Source: Gammaproteobacteria bacterium
GTDB taxonomy: Bacteria; Pseudomonadota; Gammaproteobacteria; Pseudomonadales; Pseudohongiellaceae
Direction: 5' to 3'
DNA: 5,561 bases
NCBI GenBank assembly: GCA_016762995.1
Contig: JAESUT010000089.1
Location: 1-5,561, forward strand
The position numbers were made by a program, and so were the translations under genes. This document shows, one piece after another, positions 1-5,561 of this stretch. Every line of letters begins with the position of its first letter. Position 1 is the stretch's first letter. The notes beneath the pieces are model-generated. The model did not search any database. It had not been told where the DNA came from and saw only the letters and a list, made by a program, of their open reading frames with translations.

Positions 1-203
1 GCCATATCGTGAGTAGCTACAACTCTTTCGTTGAGCCGATAATTAGGTAGGTATTGCGAATTTTCGTGAGAGCTATTGAGCTTTTCTGCCTGCGCTTCGC
101 TACGCATCCAAAAACTAACGTCATAGCCATTTTCCGCAGTAATGTTGGCTATGACCGTGCCAAAGCTACCACCACCAATAACCGAAACCTTGCTTGTAGA
201 CAT
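1..203 (-). CDS. gpsA: Glycerol-3-phosphate dehydrogenase [NAD(P)+], N-terminal fragment
   Basis: Cytoplasmic enzyme that reduces dihydroxyacetone phosphate to sn-glycerol 3-phosphate, the backbone precursor of phospholipids. Only the first 67 residues lie in the window; the family is usually about 330-340 residues, so roughly four fifths is beyond the left edge. Seen here: an N-terminal beta strand (KVSVI), the dinucleotide-binding glycine loop GGGSFGT at residues 10-16, the conserved IAN that follows, a second strand ending in WMR (32-34, the Arg expected near the NADP phosphate), and the N..YLP segment at 48-53 followed by a T.D pair at 64-66, all typical of GpsA. The ATG at 201-203 is preceded by a GAAGGG ribosome binding site (209-214) with 5-base spacing. 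It follows the methyltransferase gene on the same strand after 81 bases that contain a promoter candidate, so it may be transcribed separately. The identification is firm for the part seen; completeness cannot be judged. Confidence 0.93.
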   Translation of the reverse strand, partial: MSTSKVSVIGGGSFGTVIANITAENGYDVSFWMRSEAQAEKLNSSHENSQYLPNYRLNERVVATHDM

Positions 204-208
204 AAGTG

Positions 209-214
209 CCCTTC
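209..214 (-). promoter_or_regulatory. Ribosome binding site of gpsA
   Basis: GAAGGG lies 5 bases before the ATG at 203. It supports that start, which gives the short N-terminus normal for GpsA ahead of its first Rossmann strand. Confidence 0.6.
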
Positions 215-233
215 GCTATCTGCCGAGCTGACA

Positions 234-262
234 ATGATAGTCTGATTGGCCCCCAATACCAA
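234..262 (-). promoter_or_regulatory. Candidate sigma70 promoter for gpsA
   Basis: On the minus strand, TTGGTA (257-262; 4 of 6 matches to TTGACA) is followed after exactly 17 bases by TATCAT (234-239; 5 of 6 matches to TATAAT). Transcription would begin near position 227, leaving a leader of about 24 bases that contains the GAAGGG ribosome binding site. The position between the methyltransferase stop and gpsA fits an independent promoter for a housekeeping lipid gene. It is a motif match only, and such matches arise by chance. Confidence 0.4.
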
Positions 263-269
263 GGAGGCC
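248..269 (-). other. Short GC-rich inverted repeat in the methyltransferase-gpsA spacer
   Basis: On the minus strand GGCCTCC (263-269) can pair with GGGGGCC (248-254), giving 7 pairs including one G-U, around an 8-base loop. It begins 15 bases after the methyltransferase stop, where a terminator could sit. No run of T follows on either strand, so it is not a standard intrinsic terminator. The loop contains the -35 element of the candidate gpsA promoter. It could weakly attenuate read-through or mean nothing. Confidence 0.25.
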
Positions 270-284
270 CAGCTAGAGAGCAGG

Positions 285-1031
285 CTACATTCTTGCGAGC
301 TTGACCTTCAGCGGCCAATTTACAACGTGGGTTTTCTCGGGGTCCATACCCCATGCCTCCCGGAGATCTTCAATCACGAGCTCTAATGGGTCACTTCCAT
401 TCTTTTTCCTATAGCGCTGCAGCGCTGACCACGAAGTAAAGTAGCCGCAAAGCTGCTCTAGATTCCACTCACGGGTCATCACAAAATCCCGCTCGAAGCT
501 CGTCCCGAAAGGAATGCTAACATCTCGATAGGAACGCTCTACTAGCCGACGCTCTGGCGGCCAATACTCACCCAATATTCCTTCGTATAGCTTCTCTACA
601 ACGGCATCGATTGGGTCATTGATCTGATGCACTGCATAGCACCAAACGGCCAAGACACCCTCTGGCTTCAGGCAGGTTTTAGCGTTTTCGAAAAACACAT
701 CGGTATCGAACCAGTGCAGCGCTTGGGCAACAGTTATCAAATCGCAGGAGCTTTTCTCAAGTAGTGGCTGCTCGGCAGTCATCTGCCGGTACTCGATATT
801 CTCTTTTCCCTGAGCCTGCTCTATCTGCTCAGCACTCCCATCAGTAGCGATTACGCGCCTGAAGGTCTTGGCAAGTGACATCGCCGCTTGTCCATTTCCT
901 GTCGCGCAGTCCCAAACCAAATCATGCTGCTGGCACTCGGAATACAGAAACTCGAATAATTCATCGGGATAGCTGGGTCGCGCGTCTGCATAGGCCTGCG
1001 CATGTCCGGAAAAGTGGTCTTTGAATGTCAT
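285..1031 (-). CDS. Class I SAM-dependent methyltransferase (methyltransferase domain 11 type)
   Basis: A 248-residue soluble protein expected to transfer a methyl group from S-adenosylmethionine to an unidentified substrate in the cytoplasm. It has the family's N-terminal YADARPSYP segment (residues 14-22). Motif I is DCATGNGQAA at 41-50, where DxxxGxG is the SAM-binding loop. The acidic end of strand 2 is D64 in ATDGS, and an AE pair at 86-87 lies near the adenine pocket. Motif IV is DLITVAQALHWFD at 97-109, followed by LKPEGVLAVW at 121-130. This pattern matches the group that includes yeast trans-aconitate methyltransferase-like proteins, but the substrate cannot be inferred. The C-terminal half has aromatic-rich stretches (YFTSWSALQRYRKK, 197-210) typical of this group. 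The start at 1031 has the strong site AAGGGGG 4 bases upstream. The gene begins 9 bases after the RnfG-like gene, so the two are probably co-transcribed and translationally linked. No fusion, frameshift or missing SAM motif is seen. Confidence 0.88.
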   Translation of the reverse strand: MTFKDHFSGHAQAYADARPSYPDELFEFLYSECQQHDLVWDCATGNGQAAMSLAKTFRRVIATDGSAEQIEQAQGKENIEYRQMTAEQPLLEKSSCDLITVAQALHWFDTDVFFENAKTCLKPEGVLAVWCYAVHQINDPIDAVVEKLYEGILGEYWPPERRLVERSYRDVSIPFGTSFERDFVMTREWNLEQLCGYFTSWSALQRYRKKNGSDPLELVIEDLREAWGMDPEKTHVVNWPLKVKLARM

Positions 1032-1035
1032 TTTA

Positions 1036-1042
1036 CCCCCTT
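1036..1042 (-). promoter_or_regulatory. Ribosome binding site of the methyltransferase, overlapping the upstream stop codon
   Basis: AAGGGGG ends 4 bases before the methyltransferase ATG. Its first two bases are the last two of the TAA stop (1041-1043) of the RnfG-like gene, so ribosomes finishing that gene stand on the next initiation site. This supports coupled translation. Confidence 0.6.
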
Positions 1043-1697
1043 AACCTTCGCCATTTTCTCGGCTACCCCGCATGAGCTCGATTCTATTAGACTGATAGAA
1101 CACCAGCGCATCATAGATTTGGTTAGCCACTGATTTAGGGGTAATCGATGCCCCTACAAATTGATCGTATTCATTCTCTGGAGTAATCGTTTGCCAGCTT
1201 AGGCGCAAGATGTCGCGCATACTGTTCCCAGTAAACTCCCTCATCCATTTCGAATTAATAACATCCACCACCCCGTAGATTTGATCGGAATTAATATCTT
1301 CGATTACACGAGCGGCGCTAATGCGGCCAAACATGTCGACTGCGATTAGCAGGTCGATCTTACCGTTAAACCCATCATCTGCGATCGCGGGCACCGCCAC
1401 AGCCACTGCCTGACCATCCTTTCTCGCGATATAGGCAAGTCGATCTCTATCTAAGTTTAATAGGTGAAGATTACTAAGTTTCTCAATCCCAGCCGACGCT
1501 GAAAGCAGATAGGTATCCAACACTAGATCGTTGTCGAAGCTAACTGCTTCGAAAAATTGATAAAGGTTGCGCCGATCAAATTCTTTCCGCGCCTCCAACA
1601 AGCCATCACTCGCTACAAGTTTGAGCACTACTAGCAGCACAAGAAAGATGGCCAGCACCGCAAGCTGAGTGAGATTGTTTTTTATAAATTGAGACAT
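1041..1697 (-). CDS. RnfG-like FMN-binding-domain membrane protein with altered flavinylation motif
   Basis: A 218-residue protein resembling RnfG/RsxG, the subunit of the Rnf electron-transport complex that carries a covalent FMN outside the cytoplasmic membrane. After a short basic N-terminus, one membrane helix spans about residues 9-29, leaving the rest probably periplasmic. The C-terminal FMN_bind-type domain shows DGFNGKIDLLIAVD (108-121), an SKW...F segment (149-155) and YDQFVGASITPKSV (177-190), which line up with DGYSGAIQLLVGAD, SDWITHF and FDQFTGATITPSAV of E. coli RsxG as I recall them. The attachment motif, normally Dxx[S/T]GAT, reads D178-Q-F-V-G-A-S184: the flavin-bearing Thr is Ser and the first position is Val. 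The usual ETPGLG stretch is replaced by INSDQIYGVVD (135-145). Length fits the family (about 200-220). It follows nuoN by 68 bases and has no other Rnf gene beside it in the window. I chose ATG 1697 over an in-frame GTG at 1721 because only the ATG has a well-spaced ribosome binding site. It may be a divergent or non-flavinylated paralog; function is unknown. Confidence 0.75.
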   Translation of the reverse strand: MSQFIKNNLTQLAVLAIFLVLLVVLKLVASDGLLEARKEFDRRNLYQFFEAVSFDNDLVLDTYLLSASAGIEKLSNLHLLNLDRDRLAYIARKDGQAVAVAVPAIADDGFNGKIDLLIAVDMFGRISAARVIEDINSDQIYGVVDVINSKWMREFTGNSMRDILRLSWQTITPENEYDQFVGASITPKSVANQIYDALVFYQSNRIELMRGSRENGEG

Positions 1698-1702
1698 GCT
1701 AT

Positions 1703-1707
1703 TCACC
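1703..1707 (-). promoter_or_regulatory. Ribosome binding site that decides the start of the RnfG-like gene
   Basis: GGTGA lies 5 bases before the ATG at 1697. The alternative GTG eight codons upstream (1719-1721) has GAG directly touching it, too close to serve as a ribosome binding site. The shorter protein also begins MSQFIKNN, a normal short basic lead into the membrane anchor. Confidence 0.5.
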
Positions 1708-1744
1708 GCTACAAAAGACACCTCGAGCAGATGCTATTTACTTC

Positions 1745-1757
1745 TAGGGTTACCCTA
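1745..1757. repeat. Perfect 6-base dyad between nuoN and the RnfG-like gene
   Basis: TAGGGT and ACCCTA are exact inverted repeats separated by one base. They lie 9 bases after the nuoN stop in the 68-base gap before the next gene. As RNA it could fold into only a 5-pair stem with a 3-base loop, and no T run follows, so it is a poor terminator. It could be a protein-binding dyad, a weak mRNA processing or pausing element, or chance. Confidence 0.3.
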
Positions 1758-1765
1758 AATGAGAC

Positions 1766-3229
1766 TTAGATGAATGCAGAAGCCGTTGCAACGATCGACA
1801 TGATTGGTGCGGGATAGACACCAAACAACAGTAGTAGGAACAATAGGATTGCGAGCACAGCGTAGGAGCTTACACCCTCCACACCACTAATTCGATAAGG
1901 CTGCACATGCTTTTCTGGCATAAACATGCGATAGATGATTCGAAGGTAGTAATAAAGGCCTATCCCACTGCCCAACACCAATACGCCTAGCAGCATCCAA
2001 AGCCCCGCCTCAACAGCACTTAGGAATATATAGAATTTTCCTATAAATCCCACGGTGAGAGGAATACCTGCCAAAGAAAGTAGCATCGCGATGAAAGCTG
2101 TAGCCAGCAAGGGGTTGCGCCAAAAAAGACCCCGGTACTCCTTTATCGAATCGAACTCTTTTTCACTCGAAGAAATGACTGACGCCACCCCGAATGCACC
2201 TAAGGACATGATCACATAGGCGATCAGGTAGAAGGTGATTGCCTCCACAGCAATTGTGCCCGTGACATAGTGGCTGGCGACCAGGGCCAGCAGTAGATAG
2301 CCCATGTGCGCGATGGATGAGTAGGCGAGAATTCTCTTCAGATTGTCTTGCAACAGCGCAAGAAGATTGCCCACTAGCATGGACGCAGCTGCGATAAGCG
2401 TGAGGACCGTCACCATCGAATCGAAGCTCAAGGCATCACTGATCGATATGAAGCGTAGCAGCACTACGAACATCGCCGCCTTACCGACAGTTGCCAGATA
2501 CGCAGTAGCAGGTAGCGGAGCTCCTTCATAAACATCTGGAGTCCACATGTGAAACGGCGCTAGAGAAAGTTTGAATGCCATGCCAGAAACAACCATCAGC
2601 AACGCCACAATCGTATAAGCATCTCCCAATCCTGCCGCGGGCAGCTTGCTAACGCTGGCGAATGAAAGCGTCCCAGTTTGCGCATAAATTAGCGCCATAC
2701 CGAACAAGATAAAAGCCGATGCCGCCGCTGAGAGGACCAGGTATTTAAACGACGCCTCCAACGGAAACTTCGCCGACTTTGCACTGTGCAAGGGATAGGC
2801 GATCATGCCATACAGAGACATGCTCAGCGTCTCGAGGCCCAACACAGTACTCACGAAATGATTGCTGCTCACCATCACGATAGCGCCGATGGTCGCGATC
2901 GTTAGCAGCAGAAAATATTCTTCCCTCTCATCATCCAACTCGAAGAAATAGGGAAAGCTCAGAATCGCAAGCACCATGGACGAAGCACAGACGACAACGG
3001 TAAATAGTAGACTGTACTGATCGATAATCAGCAGTGGAGTAAGCTGCTGATTGGTCCAGTCCATCATTGACACAGCGACCAGCGTTGCCGCCAATAGGCC
3101 AGTAATCGTTATGAAGCCGGTGGTAATGTAGCTGCGACGAATGCCGATCATTAGCATGACCAAGACGGACGTAGCAGTGACGATTAGCAATGGCAGTAGT
3201 GGGAGTAAATCATTGAACGACGTAATCAT
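1766..3229 (-). CDS. nuoN: NADH-quinone oxidoreductase subunit N
   Basis: Antiporter-like membrane subunit of respiratory complex I, which couples electron transfer from NADH to quinone with proton pumping across the cytoplasmic membrane; NuoN is the pump unit nearest the quinone end among L, M and N. At 487 residues it matches the usual length (E. coli 485) and is strongly hydrophobic throughout, consistent with about 14 membrane helices. Key residues are present: E133 in the GLETLSMSLYG helix, K162 in FKYLVLSA, K220 in the broken helix FKLSLAPFHMWTPDVYEGAP, K250 in TVGKAA, and K398 in GFIGKF. These equal E. coli E133, K158, K217, K247 and K395 by recalled numbering. The ATG overlaps the nuoM TGA by 4 bases and has only a weak upstream site, so initiation probably relies on ribosomes finishing nuoM. 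It is the last nuo gene in the usual order. No defect is seen. Confidence 0.97.
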   Translation of the reverse strand: MITSFNDLLPLLPLLIVTATSVLVMLMIGIRRSYITTGFITITGLLAATLVAVSMMDWTNQQLTPLLIIDQYSLLFTVVVCASSMVLAILSFPYFFELDDEREEYFLLLTIATIGAIVMVSSNHFVSTVLGLETLSMSLYGMIAYPLHSAKSAKFPLEASFKYLVLSAAASAFILFGMALIYAQTGTLSFASVSKLPAAGLGDAYTIVALLMVVSGMAFKLSLAPFHMWTPDVYEGAPLPATAYLATVGKAAMFVVLLRFISISDALSFDSMVTVLTLIAAASMLVGNLLALLQDNLKRILAYSSIAHMGYLLLALVASHYVTGTIAVEAITFYLIAYVIMSLGAFGVASVISSSEKEFDSIKEYRGLFWRNPLLATAFIAMLLSLAGIPLTVGFIGKFYIFLSAVEAGLWMLLGVLVLGSGIGLYYYLRIIYRMFMPEKHVQPYRISGVEGVSSYAVLAILLFLLLLFGVYPAPIMSIVATASAFI

Positions 3230-4728
3230 AACTCGCTGCCCTGTGCGAAGATAAGCTGCCCAGTTTCGTTAAGCAAATTCGTCAAGGTAGCGGATGACAT
3301 ATCCAAGAAGCTCTGCGGATACATCCCCATCCAGATCAGACCAATCATCATCGCCCCAAAATAGAACATCTCTCGGCGGCTCAGATCGCTTAGATGCGTG
3401 TCGTCGAAATTTGAATTTCGATACGCTCCATGAAAAATTTTCTGAATTACCCACAGCGAATACACCGACGCGAAGATGAGACCAAATGCTGCAGCAACCG
3501 TAAAAGCAATGCTCGCCTGAAACGCGCCTAACAGGACCAGGAACTCGCCAACGAAATTTCCGAGGCCAGGCATGCCTAGTGCCGCAATCGAAAAGAACAA
3601 AGCTACGAAGGAGAGCCGTGGAACTTTCGCCCAAAACCCTCCCATATGATCCATGTCACGAGTATGAATTCGATGCTGTAAGCCGCCCGCTAACATGAAC
3701 AATGCCGCAGCACTTAGCCCGTGTGCCAGCATCGTCATTACGGCACCCTGTAGTGCTTGTTCATTCCACGCATAGATACCAAGCATAACAAAGCCCATGT
3801 GGCTAATACTGGTGTAGGCGATCAGGCGTTTTATGTCTGTCTGCGCGAATGCCACTTTTGCACAGTAGAGAATACTGATGACCGCTAACGTCATGGCGAA
3901 CGGCGCAAACTGCATAGACGCTTCTGGAAATAGCGGCACGGCGAATCTTATTAAGCCGTAGGCACCAGTCTTCAACAGCACGCCAGCTAGAATTACGCTG
4001 CCAGCAGTGGGTGCCTGTGAGTGGGCATCGGGCAGCCAAGAATGAAAAGGGAAACTCGGCAGCTTGGTACTGAAAGCTACGAAAAACCCCAGCATTGCCC
4101 ACATCCCTAATGCACCACTAGTGTTTACCTTCAGCAGATCGAAGTAATCGAAACTGAACCAGCCAAACTGCACATAGTGAAAATACGCTAACACCAGTAT
4201 CGAAATCAGCATCAACATACCGCTGACCTGCGTGAAGATGAAGAACTTCATCGCGGCGTAATTCTTGTTCTCATGCCCCCAGATCGCGATGATAAAATAC
4301 ATCGGAATCAACATGATTTCCCAGAAGAAGAAAAACAAGAAGAGATCGAGCGCCGTGAAGACACCGATAACGCCGGCTAGGGTCCAGAGCAGGTTAAAAT
4401 AGAAAAACCCAGTTCGCTCGGTAATCTCGTCCCATGCCGAGGCAACGGCAATAATTCCTAGAAAGGCTGTTAGCACCATCATCAAGACGCTTAGTCCATC
4501 AGCCGCCAAGTGAAAGGAAATACCAAAACGTGGTATCCACTGCGCGTTTAGCTGAACGATCCAGGCAGAGCCGTCGGGGTCTGCTCCCACCAGAGCCATC
4601 ATTACCAATAGATCGATCACTACAGCTGTCAGCGCAACTACTCTTGGAAACTTAGAGTCCAAGCCTTCAGACAACCAGGCCAGTACACCGCCCAAAAACA
4701 ATATACTTATGAGCACTATTAAAATCAT
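3226..4728 (-). CDS. nuoM: NADH-quinone oxidoreductase subunit M
   Basis: Middle antiporter-like proton-pumping subunit of complex I in the cytoplasmic membrane. At 500 residues it is close to E. coli NuoM (509), with about 14 hydrophobic segments. The charged residues of the proton path are all visible: E137 in FFFFWEIMLIPMYF (E. coli E144), K222 in the discontinuous helix STKLPSFPFHSWLPDAH (K234), K253 in LLKTGAYG (K265), H310 in SISHMGF (H322), H336 in MLAHGLSAAALF (H348) and E395 in GNFVGEF (E407), by recalled E. coli numbering. The terminal Glu in place of Lys in TM12 is the feature that separates NuoM from NuoL and NuoN. The ATG overlaps the nuoL TGA by 4 bases and also has a strong AGGAG site at 4736-4740. 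The stop overlaps the nuoN start in the same ATGA manner. Complete and apparently functional. Confidence 0.97.
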   Translation of the reverse strand: MILIVLISILFLGGVLAWLSEGLDSKFPRVVALTAVVIDLLVMMALVGADPDGSAWIVQLNAQWIPRFGISFHLAADGLSVLMMVLTAFLGIIAVASAWDEITERTGFFYFNLLWTLAGVIGVFTALDLFLFFFFWEIMLIPMYFIIAIWGHENKNYAAMKFFIFTQVSGMLMLISILVLAYFHYVQFGWFSFDYFDLLKVNTSGALGMWAMLGFFVAFSTKLPSFPFHSWLPDAHSQAPTAGSVILAGVLLKTGAYGLIRFAVPLFPEASMQFAPFAMTLAVISILYCAKVAFAQTDIKRLIAYTSISHMGFVMLGIYAWNEQALQGAVMTMLAHGLSAAALFMLAGGLQHRIHTRDMDHMGGFWAKVPRLSFVALFFSIAALGMPGLGNFVGEFLVLLGAFQASIAFTVAAAFGLIFASVYSLWVIQKIFHGAYRNSNFDDTHLSDLSRREMFYFGAMMIGLIWMGMYPQSFLDMSSATLTNLLNETGQLIFAQGSEL

Positions 4729-5561
4729 AGCACCACTCCTAGGGTGATCAAGAGCACCACACCACAGCCGATGCTAAGCACATACCAATGTAGCTGTCCG
4801 GTTTGCGTGCGCGCCAGCATAACGTGAGCGACCCGAGAGATTTCCACCAGCGATGCGTACACAGCATCGATTAGATCGTTCTTATTTGCCCGAGCTAGGA
4901 ATACGAATGGCCTCACGAAGAGAAAGTTATAAAGCGCATCCATTCCCCATCCGCTGAACCAGAATCGGTGTAGTTGTGCCGCAAGCGGATTGGCCATAAG
5001 CTTTTCTACCGAGAATGTTTTCGACATGAAAAATAGATAACTAACCCCGATCCCTAGTAGCGGCACGGCGGTCATGATCGCGTGCATCAAGCCGCTGATA
5101 TGGTGTTCTTCTGCATGCACCTCGCCATGACTAAATACTGCGTCAACGGGGATCTGTATCCAGCCGCCAAACAACGCGAGTACCATTAAAATTATTAGCG
5201 GAGTCGCCATACTAAATCCTGCTACCTCCGTATCGCGATGATGCTCCTTGCTCTCACCGAAGAACACGACGAACACAAGCCTAAAGCTGTAGATGCCGGT
5301 AAGAAAAGCGCCTAGTACACCGCCTAACCAGAGAATCATGCCAGGCCCTTCCATCTCCAAAGCAGCAATCAGGATCTCATCCTTGCTGAAATAGCCCGAG
5401 GTAAATGGAAACGCCGCTAAAGCGAGGCTGCCTATCAGAAAGGAGGCGAAGGCTATTGGAAGCTGCTTGCGCTTGCCACCCATCTTAAAGATGTCATGCT
5501 CGTGATGCAGACTGTGAATCACCGTGCCCGCAGCGAGGAACAGCAAGGCCTTGAAGAACGC
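4725..5561 (-). CDS. nuoL: NADH-quinone oxidoreductase subunit L, C-terminal fragment
   Basis: Distal antiporter-like proton-pumping subunit of complex I. The reading frame is open to the right edge of the window, giving 278 residues, about 45% of a family member (E. coli 613). The fragment begins AFFKALLFLAAGTV, with the TM11 Lys (E. coli K342) at residue 4; the conserved HLMTH just before it lies outside. HHEHDIFKMGG (19-29) and GYFSKDEIL (56-64) follow, the latter carrying the TM12 Lys-Asp pair (K60-D61, E. coli K399-D400). Further membrane helices run at about 73-101, 118-136 and 160-178. The stretch at about 181-255 (FWFSGWGMDALYNFLFVRPF within it) corresponds to the long lateral amphipathic helix that braces NuoM and NuoN, and the last membrane helix is at 257-278. 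Two histidine-rich loops occur (around 106-108 and 145-154), a variable feature of the family. It overlaps nuoM by 4 bases. The true start lies outside; a TTG at 5546 is just an internal Leu. Confidence 0.96.
   Translation of the reverse strand, partial: AFFKALLFLAAGTVIHSLHHEHDIFKMGGKRKQLPIAFASFLIGSLALAAFPFTSGYFSKDEILIAALEMEGPGMILWLGGVLGAFLTGIYSFRLVFVVFFGESKEHHRDTEVAGFSMATPLIILMVLALFGGWIQIPVDAVFSHGEVHAEEHHISGLMHAIMTAVPLLGIGVSYLFFMSKTFSVEKLMANPLAAQLHRFWFSGWGMDALYNFLFVRPFVFLARANKNDLIDAVYASLVEISRVAHVMLARTQTGQLHWYVLSIGCGVVLLITLGVVL
4736..4740 (-). promoter_or_regulatory. Ribosome binding site of nuoM inside the end of nuoL
   Basis: AGGAG sits 7 bases before the nuoM ATG at 4728, within the last codons of nuoL. 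It gives nuoM its own efficient initiation in addition to coupling through the ATGA overlap, unlike nuoN, whose upstream site is weak. Confidence 0.65.

Noticed and set aside
54..245. Plus-strand open frame of 63 codons
   Set aside because: It lies mainly opposite the well-supported gpsA start and its promoter region, has no recognisable protein features and no convincing ribosome binding site.
166..354. Minus-strand open frame of 62 codons bridging methyltransferase and gpsA
   Set aside because: It overlaps the ends of both genes in another frame, has a low-complexity tail (GYWWW) and no family resemblance.
1698..1721. Eight-codon N-terminal extension of the RnfG-like protein from GTG 1721
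   Set aside because: GAG touches the GTG with no spacing, whereas ATG 1697 has GGTGA at 5 bases. The extension adds hydrophobic residues before the basic lead of the membrane anchor, which fits less well.
2343..2531. Plus-strand open frame of 62 codons opposite nuoN (and a similar one at 3294-3479 opposite nuoM)
   Set aside because: Both are antisense to conserved membrane-protein codons, with no start signals or recognisable motifs.
3269..3634. Minus-strand open frame of 121 codons inside nuoM
   Set aside because: It is an alternative frame of the intact, highly conserved nuoM coding sequence; its composition (Arg, Trp and Cys rich) is typical of a shadow frame.
3803..4102. Minus-strand open frame of 99 codons inside nuoM
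   Set aside because: It lies fully within the conserved core of nuoM in another frame, with no independent evidence of translation.
4869..5126. Histidine-rich loops and the long amphipathic tail of NuoL as possible novel domains
   Set aside because: The amphipathic tail is the standard lateral helix of NuoL, and histidine-rich variable loops are common in this subunit.
1..5561. Mobile elements, CRISPR arrays, tRNA or rRNA genes, phage or defence genes
   Set aside because: No transposase-like protein, terminal inverted repeats, direct-repeat array or structured RNA pattern was seen; nearly all bases belong to six consistent coding regions.

Overview
The window carries the 3' end of a complex I (NADH:quinone oxidoreductase, nuo) operon and the genes that follow it, all on the minus strand. 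Reading in the direction of transcription (high to low coordinates), the order is: C-terminal part of nuoL (cut by the window's right edge), nuoM, nuoN, a membrane-anchored RnfG-like FMN-binding-domain protein, a class I SAM-dependent methyltransferase, and the N-terminal part of gpsA (cut by the left edge). No RNA gene, insertion sequence, CRISPR array or long non-coding stretch is visible. The longest gap is about 80 bases.

The organism is probably a gammaproteobacterium. The Nuo subunits resemble the E. coli-type 14-subunit enzyme, the GpsA N-terminus has the GGGSFGT...WMR form familiar from Pseudomonas-like proteins, and the extra cistron most resembles the RnfG/RsxG subunit of gammaproteobacterial Rnf complexes. 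This rests on remembered family sequences, not on a search. No finer placement is justified.

4725-5561 holds the end of nuoL, including the lateral amphipathic helix region and the last membrane helix. 3226-4728 is nuoM and 1766-3229 is nuoN. The three antiporter-like proton-pumping subunits are joined by two 4-base ATGA stop/start overlaps, so translation is very likely coupled. The charged residues along their membrane axis (Glu in TM5, Lys in TM7, TM8 and TM12, or Glu in TM12 of NuoM) are all in place where the sequence is present, so the pump looks intact.

After nuoN comes a 68-base gap with a short perfect dyad, then the RnfG-like gene (1041-1697) and, 9 bases later, the methyltransferase (285-1031), whose ribosome binding site overlaps the preceding stop codon. 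An 81-base spacer with a plausible sigma70 promoter precedes gpsA (1-203), which makes NADP-linked glycerol 3-phosphate for phospholipid synthesis.

The most interesting item is the RnfG-like protein. It stands apart from any visible Rnf genes, directly behind nuoN, and its flavin-attachment motif is altered (VGAS instead of the usual [S/T]GAT). The rest of the window is ordinary housekeeping sequence, and I see no convincing undescribed multi-gene system.
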